Position numbers and translations under genes: made by a program. This document shows, piece by piece, positions 43,451 to 53,283 of a stretch of DNA of 64,000 nt (its first letter is position 1; the number at the start of each line of letters is the position of its first letter). Under the pieces are notes generated by a model. The model was not told the DNA's origin and did no database searches. It was given only the letters and a program-made list of their open reading frames with translations. This DNA is from Basidiobolus meristosporus CBS 931.73 (taxonomy: Eukaryota; Basidiobolomycota; Basidiobolomycetes; Basidiobolales; Basidiobolaceae), in contig MCFE01000400.1 in assembly GCA_002104905.1 (NCBI GenBank), positions 1 to 64,000 on the forward strand, written 5' to 3'.

Positions 43451-43999
43451 ATCACGAGTTAAGGGATCAAATGTTGGCCGGCTTGGCGAGAGCTAGTGGA
43501 TTAGGTATTCGATGGGCTTAGGATATGTGGAAGGCTGATTGAAATTCGATTCAAGATTCATCATAGCCCGGCCTAAAATGGAAGCCCAATTCCCTACTAT
43601 TGGCCACTCACTCAACATGATGCAACTAGTGGAGGGTTGGATGTACAATGACTTGCGGCAAACCAGACAAGCTCTTCGCCGCGACCGATCTATCATTCAT
43701 GCGCCTGTGGGGAAGGGCTGGATCACCGCCAAGTCTACCAGGTAGAATGGAACGAGCACAGATACGTATTGGGAACACTCTGGGGTATATGTAGATACAT
43801 TAGGAATTTGCATCAGCAGGTGTAACAATTGTTTTTTATTCACATCTGGGCAATGCAATTGAAAGTCCCATTGTGGCTCGGGATCTACATGGATATGGCA
43901 CAGAGACAGGTGCCCCTGATGGTGGACGCAAATGCTGGCAAGTTGAGACAACGCGATGTGAGTGTGGATGCGGATGCGCTCAGAGATCCTCTTCCTTAC
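43451..43999. other. Intergenic, no gene supported
   Basis: Short frames on both strands lack motifs. I see nothing beyond likely 3' and 5' flanks of the neighbouring secreted-protein genes. Confidence 0.3.
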
Positions 44000-44317
44000 T
44001 TAGACGCCCATCTGGTATAGAATCGCTCCACTGCCAAGCACCAAACCGCCAAGCGAAAGGTCGATTCGGGCCCCAGAGTTGCCGAACACACTGTGAGTCG
44101 TGTTCCGGATGTTTGACGGTGCAGCGGCAATACCGGAGGTGATCTTATTCCAAATACTCGGGAACACTCTTGATTTACCCGCAGTGGTGCGAGCAGTGGT
44201 GCTAATGGGGCTGGCGAGGCTTGTTGAGGTAGCTGTCGGAGCTGGAGTTGGAGTTGAAGACTGGGCCATAGTGTTAGTGAGGAGAGCGGCAATCAATATT
44301 TGCTGGATGAGATGCAT
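44000..44317 (-). CDS. Small secreted Thr-rich protein, PSIWNK family member 4
   Basis: ATG is at 44315-44317, chosen because a signal peptide (MHLIQQILIAALLTNTMA) begins there and TATAAA lies upstream at 44372-44377. The upstream in-frame extension lacks sense. It has 105 residues, a Ser/Thr/Pro/Ala linker of about 30 residues, then VFPSIWNKITSGIA, RNTTHSVFGN (sequon NTT) and a hydrophobic end LSLGGLVLGSGAILYQM. It is clearly paralogous to members 1-3 but diverged, so the family is older than the recent duplications. Confidence 0.75.
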   Translation of the reverse strand: MHLIQQILIAALLTNTMAQSSTPTPAPTATSTSLASPISTTARTTAGKSRVFPSIWNKITSGIAAAPSNIRNTTHSVFGNSGARIDLSLGGLVLGSGAILYQMGV

Positions 44318-44642
44318 GGTATGGTGAAACACGATAGAAGTTACGTTGAATGAATGGAACCATTGCTTGTATTTATAATGGTGGATGCACCAAGATTCCC
44401 TTTCTACGGGCTGGATACGAGGGATAGACGGCCACTTGTTGGTCGAAGGAAAGACCTTGATGGGAGGATGAAAGTATGATAGACACACCAGGATCCAACG
44501 TAGATAGATTACTGATGGAGGTACGATGCAACCAATACTCATGGTCAGGTTAAAATGAAGCATTTATTAAAGTCGGTATGCAGATACATATCCTTTGCTG
44601 TATACATTATGCATATATGATGAGATAGATAAGATCAACGAA

Positions 44643-44951
44643 CTAAGCCCTCATTTGAAGCAGAAGCACTCCGCTGGTGAGCATCACGCCCCCCAGCGAA
44701 AGGTAGACGCGCGCCCCAGAGTTGTTGCCGAATACATCGTTCGTGGCATTACGAATGTTCGACGGTGCCGCAGCAATACCGGAGGTGATCTTGTTCCATA
44801 CGCTCGGAAACACCCCCGCCTCACTGGTGGTAGTGGCAGGAGTAGCGGTGATAGCGCTGGAGACACTTGACGAGGCAGAAGTCGGAGCCGGCGACTGAGC
44901 CGTAACGCTAGCGAGGAGAGCGGCAATGAAAGTGGCTTTGAAGAAGTGCAT
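44643..44951 (-). CDS. Small secreted Ser/Thr-rich protein, PSIWNK family member 5
   Basis: ATG is at 44949-44951. The 102 residues have signal peptide MHFFKATFIAALLASVTA, a Ser/Thr/Ala linker, VFPSVWNKITSGIA, RNATNDVFGNNSGA (two sequon-like sites) and LSLGGVMLTSGVLLLQM. TATAAA on the minus strand at 44999-45004 lies about 50 bases upstream. It is the most diverged member with member 4. Conservation of the core and the C-terminal hydrophobic segment across all five, with a variable linker, suggests these two parts carry the function. Confidence 0.75.
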   Translation of the reverse strand: MHFFKATFIAALLASVTAQSPAPTSASSSVSSAITATPATTTSEAGVFPSVWNKITSGIAAAPSNIRNATNDVFGNNSGARVYLSLGGVMLTSGVLLLQMRA

Positions 44952-45060
44952 GGTGATGGGTTGTATGGTGACGGTAGTGGGAACTCGCCTGCGTAGTCTT
45001 TATAGAAACGAACCGCTTGGGCTTGGTTGGGCTGGAGCAAAGGCTAAGTCAGATGGTATA

Positions 45061-45108
45061 GGGTATGGGTAAGGGTAAGGGTAAGGGTAAGGGTAAGGGT
45101 ACGGTAAC
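45061..45108 (+). repeat. (GGGTAA)n short tandem repeat
   Basis: Five perfect GGGTAA units are bordered by GGGTAT and GGGTAC. The unit is not TTAGGG, so this is not a canonical telomere tract. Confidence 0.85.
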
Positions 45109-45461
45109 ATAGGGAGATGTCTTAACGAATGCTAATGCGATGACCGAATTTAGAAGCAACAAGGTTCCAAAAAACCGGAGTGCTGAGCATCTCTTGATGC
45201 AGGGACAGCAGCAATGAGGAACCATTGCGATCAGGGAAATCCATTGTAAATTGGATTTCATAAAACCATGATGCAGTCGTGCATACCATTCAAGGTGAAT
45301 CCACCCTATTGTTCCGCACAATAGATCGACAATAGACCATCTCCCTGCTCTCGACATGCACCCCTTATTGCACGCAACATCCGTGGATAAATACCCAACG
45401 GCTCTCCACCGGAATCGTCAGTTCATCTCATCTCCATCCACATCTTCCCAACCAAGTCAAC

Positions 45462-45584
45462 ATGCGCTTCAACGTTGCCCTCTGCACTTTCATCGCCCTC
45501 CTCGTCTTCACATCCGTGGTCGTGGACGCGCAAGGAGCGAAAGGTCAGCCCGCCGCCAAGGGGAAGAAGGGCTCCAAACAGTAA
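45462..45584 (+). CDS. Tiny secreted basic peptide, 40 residues
   Basis: ATG at 45462 opens a frame of 40 codons ending TAA at 45582-45584. Residues 1-24 (MRFNVALCTFIALLVFTSVV...) are a convincing signal peptide, leaving about 16 residues rich in Lys, Gly and Gln (GAKGQPAAKGKKGSKQ), net positive. ATAAATA near 45386 serves as a TATA-like element and AATAAA lies near 45736. It lies at the right end of the secreted-protein cluster. The peptide is too short for family assignment. It might be a signalling or antimicrobial peptide, which is only a guess. Confidence 0.6.
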   Translation: MRFNVALCTFIALLVFTSVVVDAQGAKGQPAAKGKKGSKQ

Positions 45585-45858
45585 TCCCCAACCCCGCGCA
45601 GCCCAGCCTCCACCAAGGAAAAACCACACTCGGATTGAATTTACATGTGGCGTGAACCACAGGAACCATTTCTTGAATTTATATACATTTCAAATGTTTG
45701 GGATCGGCATCGATGGATTCGATGCACTCAAAATACAATAAAAGTGTGGGGGGAGGGGTGGTCTCTACTATTCACATACATTGCACTTTCTCTAGATTCA
45801 TGTCGGGTGGATGGGATGGGATGGGATGGGGTACACGTTGGAGTCGGCGGGTGGCTCA

Positions 45859-46632
45859 TTATTTAGCAATGCCGAGGTTGGAATTCAGATCCAACGACTC
45901 CTCCAACTCGACCAGCTGGCAAATCAAGCTCATGTTCGGGCAAATCGAATCACTACGCGATTTCACGTAGTCGTAGGCTTCGTTGACATTCATTCGTAAA
46001 GCACGCATAACGTACGCGATCATAAGACTTGCTGAGCGTGACACGCCAAGCTGACAGTGCACAAGTATACCCAGCTGCTTGGAACGCGCCTCGTCGATGA
46101 ATCGGAAGGCGTCCTGGAAGGATTTGAAAATGTTCTCCTCGTTGTGTCCCCAAGCCAGGCTTTTGTATCTCAGGATACGGGTGGGATCAGCGAGACAATC
46201 CCCATCCAGCTGAAGGGTGTACGATACGATGGATGGTGTGGTCGGGGACACCACCCCCTCAAAATACGGGGGATCTACCTCTTTGGCAACATTCAAGATG
46301 TAATGGATATCGTTTGTGACCAGCATCTCCTGATCACGAGCGTTCTTCTCGCAACCTAGGAATAGAAAGGGCAGAATGCATATTGGGCCAGCGTTGTATG
46401 AATCTTGCTGTCCAGGGCTGGTCTCCCCAGCGATCTGAAGCTGGTTGACCTGTTGTGTGATGGAGGTTGTGGGTGTCTCGACGACTTTTCCGCTGGTTTC
46501 AGTCGCCCCGCACCCCTTTGGAACGATTAACGACAGATTCTTCGAGTTGCGCCGTTTGTTCCTCAGAGGAGGCTTTTTCGCGAGAGAGGGGAATGGGGAG
46601 GTGGAGATGGGTTTGGAGAAGGCAAGGGTCAT
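45859..46632 (-). CDS. Dual-specificity protein phosphatase
   Basis: The ORF ends at TAA 45859-45861. An ATG at 46632 gives 257 residues. The frame also extends to an ATG at 46767, but a TATA-like CATATAATG at about 46728-46737 and a (GTTTC)4 repeat lie in that extension, so 46632 is preferred. Numbered from the long form, the N terminus has KRRNSKNLSL (71-80), matching a MAPK docking motif (basic cluster, then L-x-L). The catalytic domain spans about 125-295 with ILPFLFLG, YILNVA, the P-loop HCQLGVSRSA (Cys238, Arg244) and the AYVMR motif. This fits MSG5-like fungal MAPK phosphatases. The usual general-acid Asp is not obvious; AWGHNEENI sits in its place. Confidence 0.85.
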   Translation of the reverse strand: MTLAFSKPISTSPFPSLAKKPPLRNKRRNSKNLSLIVPKGCGATETSGKVVETPTTSITQQVNQLQIAGETSPGQQDSYNAGPICILPFLFLGCEKNARDQEMLVTNDIHYILNVAKEVDPPYFEGVVSPTTPSIVSYTLQLDGDCLADPTRILRYKSLAWGHNEENIFKSFQDAFRFIDEARSKQLGILVHCQLGVSRSASLMIAYVMRALRMNVNEAYDYVKSRSDSICPNMSLICQLVELEESLDLNSNLGIAK

Positions 46633-46767
46633 GGTTTCGTTTCGTTTCGTTTCGTTTCGGACGGGGGGAAGGGGACGAATTCTGGCGAAAGGATCAAATA
46701 AGACAGGGAGCAGCGTCGGCTCTTTCCACATTATATGCGATGACACGGGATGATCAAATAATTCCAT

Positions 46768-47415
46768 CAGGCAAGATTAGAGGCTAATTTTGGACACTGG
46801 GAAAATTCATTGCCACCCTCTATTAGACGGGATTAACAACAGGCCAGATGATTGGCAGGTGTCGTTTCAGGTCGAGCATCATTGAGCTTCTTCGGCCCAT
46901 GTGATATGGATGCTTATTGAAGTGCCAATATGCTTCGGCCATATACGAGGTTAATACCCTTCGTTTTGGTCAATATACGTCCAGATTTGCTATTCTAGGC
47001 GGCATGCGAGGCCCAAATAAGCTAGATACCACCAAGTTGTGCTTAATATCCATATATATGGCCCAATGAGTCCAGCCACAAAAGTCGGTGAACCGTGTAC
47101 TGGAGATGGACAGGACCACCACTGTTTCCTTGATTAGCCCTCATGTGACAAGCAGCGGTGGGTTCGATCGTACCACCGCGCTTCCATGGATCGATTCTGG
47201 ATTGATTAGGGACTGGATGCGATGGTTGATTCTGGATTTATTCAGGATTATTCTGGTGATTTTCATCTCCGCCACTTCCATCAATTATTCTGGTGGTTTT
47301 CATCTCCGCCACTTCCATCATCAACGGCGACAAGAATAGGGTCATAGGGGGTGGGGATATGGTGGGTCGGCGGGTTCGATTTGGTAAACATACAAATATG
47401 TGGAGATGTATGGCC
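46768..47415. other. Intergenic, no gene supported
   Basis: I see no gene. A direct repeat (TTCTGGTGATTTTCATCTCCGCCACTTCCATC, twice) lies near 47245-47325, and a short GATTCTGGATT repeat near 47195-47240. Confidence 0.35.
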
Positions 47416-49647
47416 CTAGTGGACCCGAAGATTGCTGAGATTGGTGGACATCTCGATCATCCCCTCCTCCGAGGATTCGTTGATGTCTTCGTCCCGGCGG
47501 CTGAAGAGACCGCTCCAGTACTTGAGGTACTGAGTGTCGGGTGCGATGACCGGGTCTCGCTCATCTTGCGCTGGCTCGTACACCTGGTTGCGGAACTCCT
47601 CGATGTTCGAGTTGAAGTAGGACCAGACGGAGAAGGTCTTCTTCTCCGACTGCGCCTCGACCTTCTCCTTCTCGCAGTTGAACAGGAACGTGCCGAACTG
47701 GCAGGAGTACACGTGATAGTGCAGCTGGATCAAGAAGCGCTCGTTGAATTCGAATCGGGTGGGGTTTTGCGTCCAGATCTGATAGACGCAATCCAGGAAT
47801 TGGTGGAACACTGGGGAGGAGTAGCGTCCTTGGTTCTGCTTGAAATACCGGTGGTGGACATTGTTGAAGGTGCTGGCGGCCGCGTTCGTGGTCGTGTTCA
47901 CCAGGAAGTTTTTCTCGCTCGATAGATGGCCGCAACGCTCGGTGAATTTGTGCCCGAAAGACACCCACTCTTTCTCGATAAGAATCTCGAAGCCTCGGAT
48001 CGTCCTGTAGAACGGATCCAGACAAAGCTCGGCTAGAGCAGTCAGCTGGGAAGTTCTGTCCCATCCATCGGAGCAATGGACAAGCACGTGAGAGTTGTTC
48101 TGTGAGACGTTGTTCACTATCACCGCCGCCCCCTCCAGGATGGACCCCAGGTGTTTGAGCCAGTTCGTCTTGGACAGCAGCAGTTTGTTGACCACCCCGG
48201 AAGGGTCGGTGGATTGCATGGCTAGCAAATGGATTAACATGCGGGATGGGATGGTGAGAGGTCGTCTCTTTGGCCTTACCTTCGACCACCTTGTTCAGGC
48301 TGTCGCGCATCACGTGGATGTTGTCGATGCCGAGATACAACTTCTTGCAGTTTTTGTAATTCTCCATGTTCTCGGAGCCGGCGCCAATGGCAACGTTGGC
48401 CATGGCGTTGGCGGTGGGCCGTGCATCCACAATCAAGTTGGACATGCTTGGGGAGATGGAGTTCGGCGTTTTCGGGACGTTGCTGGCGAAGATGGCCTCC
48501 ACAAGCTTCTCATCCTGCACCGATCGAGCCTGCTTCAATCCGACCATTGGCTGGCTTGATCTGGAGATGGTGGCCTAATGGTATGGAGCAAAGGTTGGTT
48601 GATCAGTTCACTCAAATGAACGCTCAGTCTATTGTAAATAACAACCATATTGGGGCCGTGGATGTAGCTCAGCACGGGTATCCGATTTTTGCTGCGGTAC
48701 TTGGCAGCGTAGTTAATGACGGTGTCGCTGATCTTCCCGGGAACGGCGAGCACTCGAGGGTATGTCGAGCAAAGCTGGCCGGGGACGTTAGACTCAATGA
48801 GAGCGTAAGGGTTATGGGGATGCTGCATACCTGGAAATCCTGGTTGAGCTGTGTGAATCTCCAACTGCTACTTTTGGTTCCAACTCCCAGTCTTTCATAC
48901 TCCTCGATTGGATTGTAGATGGTCCAACCGTTGTCGACGGTGAACTTTGGAAATGGCTGATAAAAGAAAGCATAGAGCCGACTGATGGAATCTAAAAAAT
49001 CCGCCCAAATGTGGTTCTTAGCCATAGATGCCAGTACTTCTTGCCAACCCTGGCTGTGGTAAAACCTGCAAGGAAGACTATGCTATGCTGTCATTGAATA
49101 TCTTACCAACACATATCAGCTTCTGTATACTCTCAAAGACATCGATGGCGTCTCTCTCTCTCTCAATTAGAAGCGACACAAACAAGAAGTTGTGGCACTT
49201 GATGTTTAATGGATGGTAGCCGTTTGGGGTTAGCGCCTTTCGTTCCACCGTATGGACAATTGGGTAGGAGATCTACATGCAAGCCCAATGGAACCAACCG
49301 TTGGCGTTAGAGATGAACTGGAGATAGAAATACTGCTACTGGCTTTTGATAAGAAAAAGGATGTCCGACCCATAATTCCTGCTCAGGATGATTGAATATA
49401 AGTTGGTGTGCGGTTAAATGAAGTGTGCCTATGAATGCACGACGATCTTTCTCCAGCCGGACGTTATCGACCTGTTGGGGTGAAGCAATAGAAGTTAGTA
49501 AGCTGGTCTAGTTATGCTAGGGAGAGACCTGATTGTAGCGGATCTTGGCAAGAATCGTCTATTACTCAAGGTAGAGCCATCCCCTCCTTGCTCATACATA
49601 TGCTTGTTGTGAAGATGACTGACCTTCGCAATCTTGATGAAATCCAT
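47416..49647 (-). CDS. YMR1: Myotubularin-family phosphoinositide 3-phosphatase (7 exons)
   Basis: The gene is read leftward from ATG 49647 (MDFIKIAK). Exons I infer: 49624-49647, 49370-49471, about 49107-49272, 48831 to about 49039, 48646-48774, 48280-48574 and 47416-48221, giving about 576 residues. Frames join consistently. The acceptor of exon 4 and the donor of exon 5 (GTTGTT) are the least certain. The N-terminal PH-GRAM part reads VRLEKDRRAFIGTLHLTAHQL and ISYPIVHTVER. The phosphatase domain has LCSTYPRVL, SRSSQPMVGLKQ and the catalytic HCSDGWDRTSQ (Cys-x5-Arg). The enzyme removes the 3-phosphate from PI3P and PI(3,5)P2 on endosomal and vacuolar membranes. There is no FYVE domain. One myotubularin per genome is usual in fungi. 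Confidence 0.88.
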
Positions 49648-50361
49648 GGCTTTTTATTCTGTATTCCAGTCAGTTGTCGGTACTACACCTCTAAAATTAT
49701 CGTGCTGTTCTAAAAGGGTTCGCTGAGAGCACTGCTAACTGGCAACCAGAAAAAAGGATAAGCAGTTGGAAGTCACAACTGAAAGCGACCTAAACAGATG
49801 GATAGCTATGTTGTGGTGGAATTGGTTAGCTAATTGGTGTCATCAAGATGGATTTTTGAGGGACATGGATTGCATAACTACTATCCCTACTAATAGGTTG
49901 CCATCAACGTAGACTATATGTTATGCCACTTTCCTAACACTCGCATAGGATAAGCCACCAGGCTATTCCAAATCACCTAGATCCCGTGGGATGAGTGGGA
50001 TGGGTGGGATGCGTTGTTTAAATCATCCAAATTCACTCAAATTCACCCAAATCTCATGGAACACAAGCGCAGAAAATTTTTCATTCCCTGGATGGTTCAG
50101 TTCTTGGGTTGGGACTTGTGGTGATTCCATGGTCAATCCCCAAACTAATTCCACTCCCCGCATTTTTTTGTATCCAGTCGACCATCCCATATTGTATTCC
50201 CTCCGTTCTGCTCACGTGACAAGGGCGGATTGCTCGAAATATTTTTTGCCCGCATACAGGATAAGCGGGAATCAGTAAAGCACATACTATTTCGCAGTTA
50301 GAATTGTGCGGCTTCGTTTCCCGCCAGTTCATGTTTGACTTGTTGCCTCTTAAACGCTTAA
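49648..50361. other. Divergent promoter region
   Basis: Lies between the head-to-head myotubularin and PPR genes. There is no gene within it. A CACGTGAC E-box-like site is at about 50213-50220. Confidence 0.4.
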
Positions 50362-52836
50362 ATGGCTCACCCAAGGCTGTCTAAAGCGTCAAGTATATTA
50401 CGTGCTTGTTTACTTGTCAAAAGAGAAAAGCCAACCCTCAATAGCCTGCACATCCACCTCGGCCGCTACCAAGCAAACCACTCTTTCTCCACCACCCACA
50501 GTAACAACACGTTGTCGTCGAGCGCCGAATGCTCTTACACACTCAGCGACCCTTCCGACTCCGACAAAGACCTCCCCCCCTTCAACACGGCCAAGAAAAA
50601 CCCCATCCTTGCGCTTAGAGAGGCAGGGAAAAACAGCGCAGAGCGGGCGTACGATGTGTACATGGCGGCTCTACGGGACGGATTCACTCCGGACCTCAGG
50701 TTTTACACCCAACTGCTGAAGATTTGTAGAATTTATGGAAAGATAAACTTCGTATCCAAGGTATACTCGGATATGAAACTCACACGCACCTCTCCTGACA
50801 CTGTAGTATACAATATATTAATCGACGCATATACCAAAAGCTCCCAAGTGGACGTGGCTTCCTCGCTCTACCAAGAGATGCTCCGACAGAGCTGCCAGCC
50901 TACCGTAGTAACGTTTAGCACCCTAATCCATGGATACAGTAAGCAAGCCGACATGGCCCGGGCGATGCAACTGCTACAGGAGATGGCCAACAGAGATATC
51001 CAGCCCAACGTAGTAACATACACCACTCTCATCGACGGGTTCATGAAAAAATCCGATTGGAAGAGCGCTGTTTCGCTATATCAACAGATGCAGACCAAGA
51101 GAATCCACCCGAACCTGAAGACCTTCACAGTACTCATCGACGGCCTTCTCCACCACTCGCAAATCGACACTGCCAAGGGAGTATACGAACATATGTCGCG
51201 AATGAAAATCACCCCAAACGTAGTGACCTATTCCAGGCTCTTGACCGCTTTCATCAAGGCCGATCGGTGCCAAGAAATCGAACGTCTCAGGGCGGATATG
51301 GTACGAAACAGGGTTGCTCAGAACCGGCTAACCTACTCCTCCTTGGTCCACGGGTACGCGAAGATGTCGGAAGCAGAGAAGACATTGGACGTCTTTCAAG
51401 AGATGGTGCGGCACAAAGTCGATCCAGATCTAGGGATCTTCTCGGCCCTCATTCCATTTCTCGTTCGGGAATCTCGAGTGGAGCAGGCCATGTCGGTCTT
51501 CAGCAAGATGGCGGAGTATCAGATTCGTCCGACCGCGTTGATCTACTCTAGCCTGATCAACGGCTTTACCAAGCAACGGAGTATGCACCGGGCGCTTCAG
51601 GTGTACTACGAGATGCTGGGAAACAACGTGGCTCCAGACACCCAGACCTACACCATACTGATCGACGGCTACGCCAGAGTCCCGGATATGCAATCCGCGT
51701 CCAAAATCTATCAAGAGATGTTGACTAGCGGATGTGAACCTGACATTATCACATACAACACGCTTGTGAGCGGCTATTCCCGAGCGATGGAGATGACCAA
51801 GATCATGGAGATATGCGGCGATATGGTTTCCCGAGGGGTCATCCCCGACCGTAACTTCTACACCACCCTCATCGATGCATCCTCGAAGAACGGGAAACTT
51901 GAGGACTCCCTGAAATTCTTTCACCACATGCTCAAGCACGACATCCGCCCCGACTGCGTAACATACACGGCACTAATAGAGGCGTACGCTTCGAGGTCGC
52001 TGATGAAGGAGGCTACGCACACTTACAAGGACATGCTTAGTCTTGGCATTTGTCCCGACTCGGTTACCTTCCGGACACTAGTGGACGCGCATCTGAAAAC
52101 TTCCGACATTCATAGTGCTCACGAGATATACAATCAGGCATTGGAACACGGCATCTCCATCGACGTAACCGTTCCAAACAAACTGATCATTGAATATGTC
52201 AGGGGTTCGAACTTGGACGGTGCGATGAAGGTGTTCGAGGGCATGAAGCACTCCGGCATTGCCCCAGATAGTAACACCTACCTACCGCTGATACGAGCGA
52301 ACATAAGAACCAAGGATATACCCCGAATGTTCGGGCTGTACGCTGAGCTGGTAGAGATGGCAACCCCCAATCTTTCCGTGCATGCTGCCATGGTGGATTT
52401 TATCCAGGGGCGATACCAGACATATGGAGTCCCGACCGTCTTGAGGGAGCTCTCCAGGCTGCTTTCACCGCATCTGCTCTCCTGCTCAGTCCCGGTTCTG
52501 TTGGAGTCCAGCAGTATACATAAGACCAACTACACCATCCATCGCTACGCCAACACCCGGGGCGATTCACAGAAGCTAGCCAACACGGTATGGATGTGGC
52601 TAAAAGGCCAAAAGATTCCGCTGGGCTCCAGGGCGTACGAATCCTACATCGAACAGTTGTGTCGGCTCGGGGACTTCACCACCGCGCGCAAGGTGTTCCT
52701 GGAGGAGATGCCCCGAAAAGGTATCCGAGCCACACTCAACAGCTGCAAGGTCATGGTGAGACATCTACAACAAATTGGCTCGCACGAAGACATCAGGCGA
52801 GTGTACCACCTCTTCAAGGATATCAGCAGCCAGTGA
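50362..52836 (+). CDS. Pentatricopeptide repeat protein, probably mitochondrial
   Basis: An intronless ORF of 824 residues starts at ATG 50362. The first 50 or so residues are basic and Ser/Thr-rich with an R..HSFST segment, a plausible mitochondrial presequence. From residue 112, fifteen consecutive PPR motifs are each exactly 35 residues long (112-636), followed by one of about 34 and at least one more near the C terminus (760-824). Consensus words are PxxVTYxxLIxGYxK and A..vy.eM. This is a P-class array with no PLS, E or DYW domains. Such proteins bind single-stranded organelle RNA, one base per repeat, and act in RNA stability, processing or translation. The array is unusually regular for a fungus. 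Residues 5 and 35 of each repeat can be read with the PPR code. Confidence 0.9.
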   Translation: MAHPRLSKASSILRACLLVKREKPTLNSLHIHLGRYQANHSFSTTHSNNTLSSSAECSYTLSDPSDSDKDLPPFNTAKKNPILALREAGKNSAERAYDVYMAALRDGFTPDLRFYTQLLKICRIYGKINFVSKVYSDMKLTRTSPDTVVYNILIDAYTKSSQVDVASSLYQEMLRQSCQPTVVTFSTLIHGYSKQADMARAMQLLQEMANRDIQPNVVTYTTLIDGFMKKSDWKSAVSLYQQMQTKRIHPNLKTFTVLIDGLLHHSQIDTAKGVYEHMSRMKITPNVVTYSRLLTAFIKADRCQEIERLRADMVRNRVAQNRLTYSSLVHGYAKMSEAEKTLDVFQEMVRHKVDPDLGIFSALIPFLVRESRVEQAMSVFSKMAEYQIRPTALIYSSLINGFTKQRSMHRALQVYYEMLGNNVAPDTQTYTILIDGYARVPDMQSASKIYQEMLTSGCEPDIITYNTLVSGYSRAMEMTKIMEICGDMVSRGVIPDRNFYTTLIDASSKNGKLEDSLKFFHHMLKHDIRPDCVTYTALIEAYASRSLMKEATHTYKDMLSLGICPDSVTFRTLVDAHLKTSDIHSAHEIYNQALEHGISIDVTVPNKLIIEYVRGSNLDGAMKVFEGMKHSGIAPDSNTYLPLIRANIRTKDIPRMFGLYAELVEMATPNLSVHAAMVDFIQGRYQTYGVPTVLRELSRLLSPHLLSCSVPVLLESSSIHKTNYTIHRYANTRGDSQKLANTVWMWLKGQKIPLGSRAYESYIEQLCRLGDFTTARKVFLEEMPRKGIRATLNSCKVMVRHLQQIGSHEDIRRVYHLFKDISSQ

Positions 52837-53283
52837 ACTCCCGCCAGCACCGCATCCAAGTCACCTTTTCATCTTCTGGTAGATAGAATTCCCATCACAC
52901 ACATTCCTCCATCGCATTTCACACGACAGATTTTCCCCCACATCTGGCCCTCCTTTCCAGCATAGCACGTTCCTTCATGTATTATACACAAACCCCAATC
53001 TAATTCAAGTCGGCATCTTTCTAGATTAAACAACTGCAACACCACCACCACTACTCTTCAACGTTTCATCAATAAACTCGTGCTCTGTATGTATAGTACT
53101 TTGGCATCCATCTATCCGCTTCGATCGCCGTACCACAGACTGGATATGGGAAATCTACACATGCGCAGGTGGATGTACATGGAGTTTTATTGGTGGTTAG
53201 CGGGGACCCAAAATTCATTATAGACATAAATACATTAGAGATGGGTGAGGTGGGTGGTGTGTGATGGGATGAATGGTAAATGA
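52837..53283. other. Convergent 3' region
   Basis: Holds the 3' ends of the PPR gene and the membrane-protein gene. AATAAA is near 53071. No gene. Confidence 0.4.

Noticed and set aside
45061-45108. Possible interstitial telomere repeat
   Set aside because: The unit is GGGTAA, which is not a rotation of TTAGGG, and only about five perfect copies occur.
47293-47925. Plus-strand open frame of 210 codons
   Set aside because: It is the antisense shadow of the last myotubularin exon, whose minus-strand frame carries the family motifs.
51430-51939. Minus-strand frame of 169 codons inside the PPR gene
   Set aside because: Shadow produced by the regular codon pattern of the PPR repeats.
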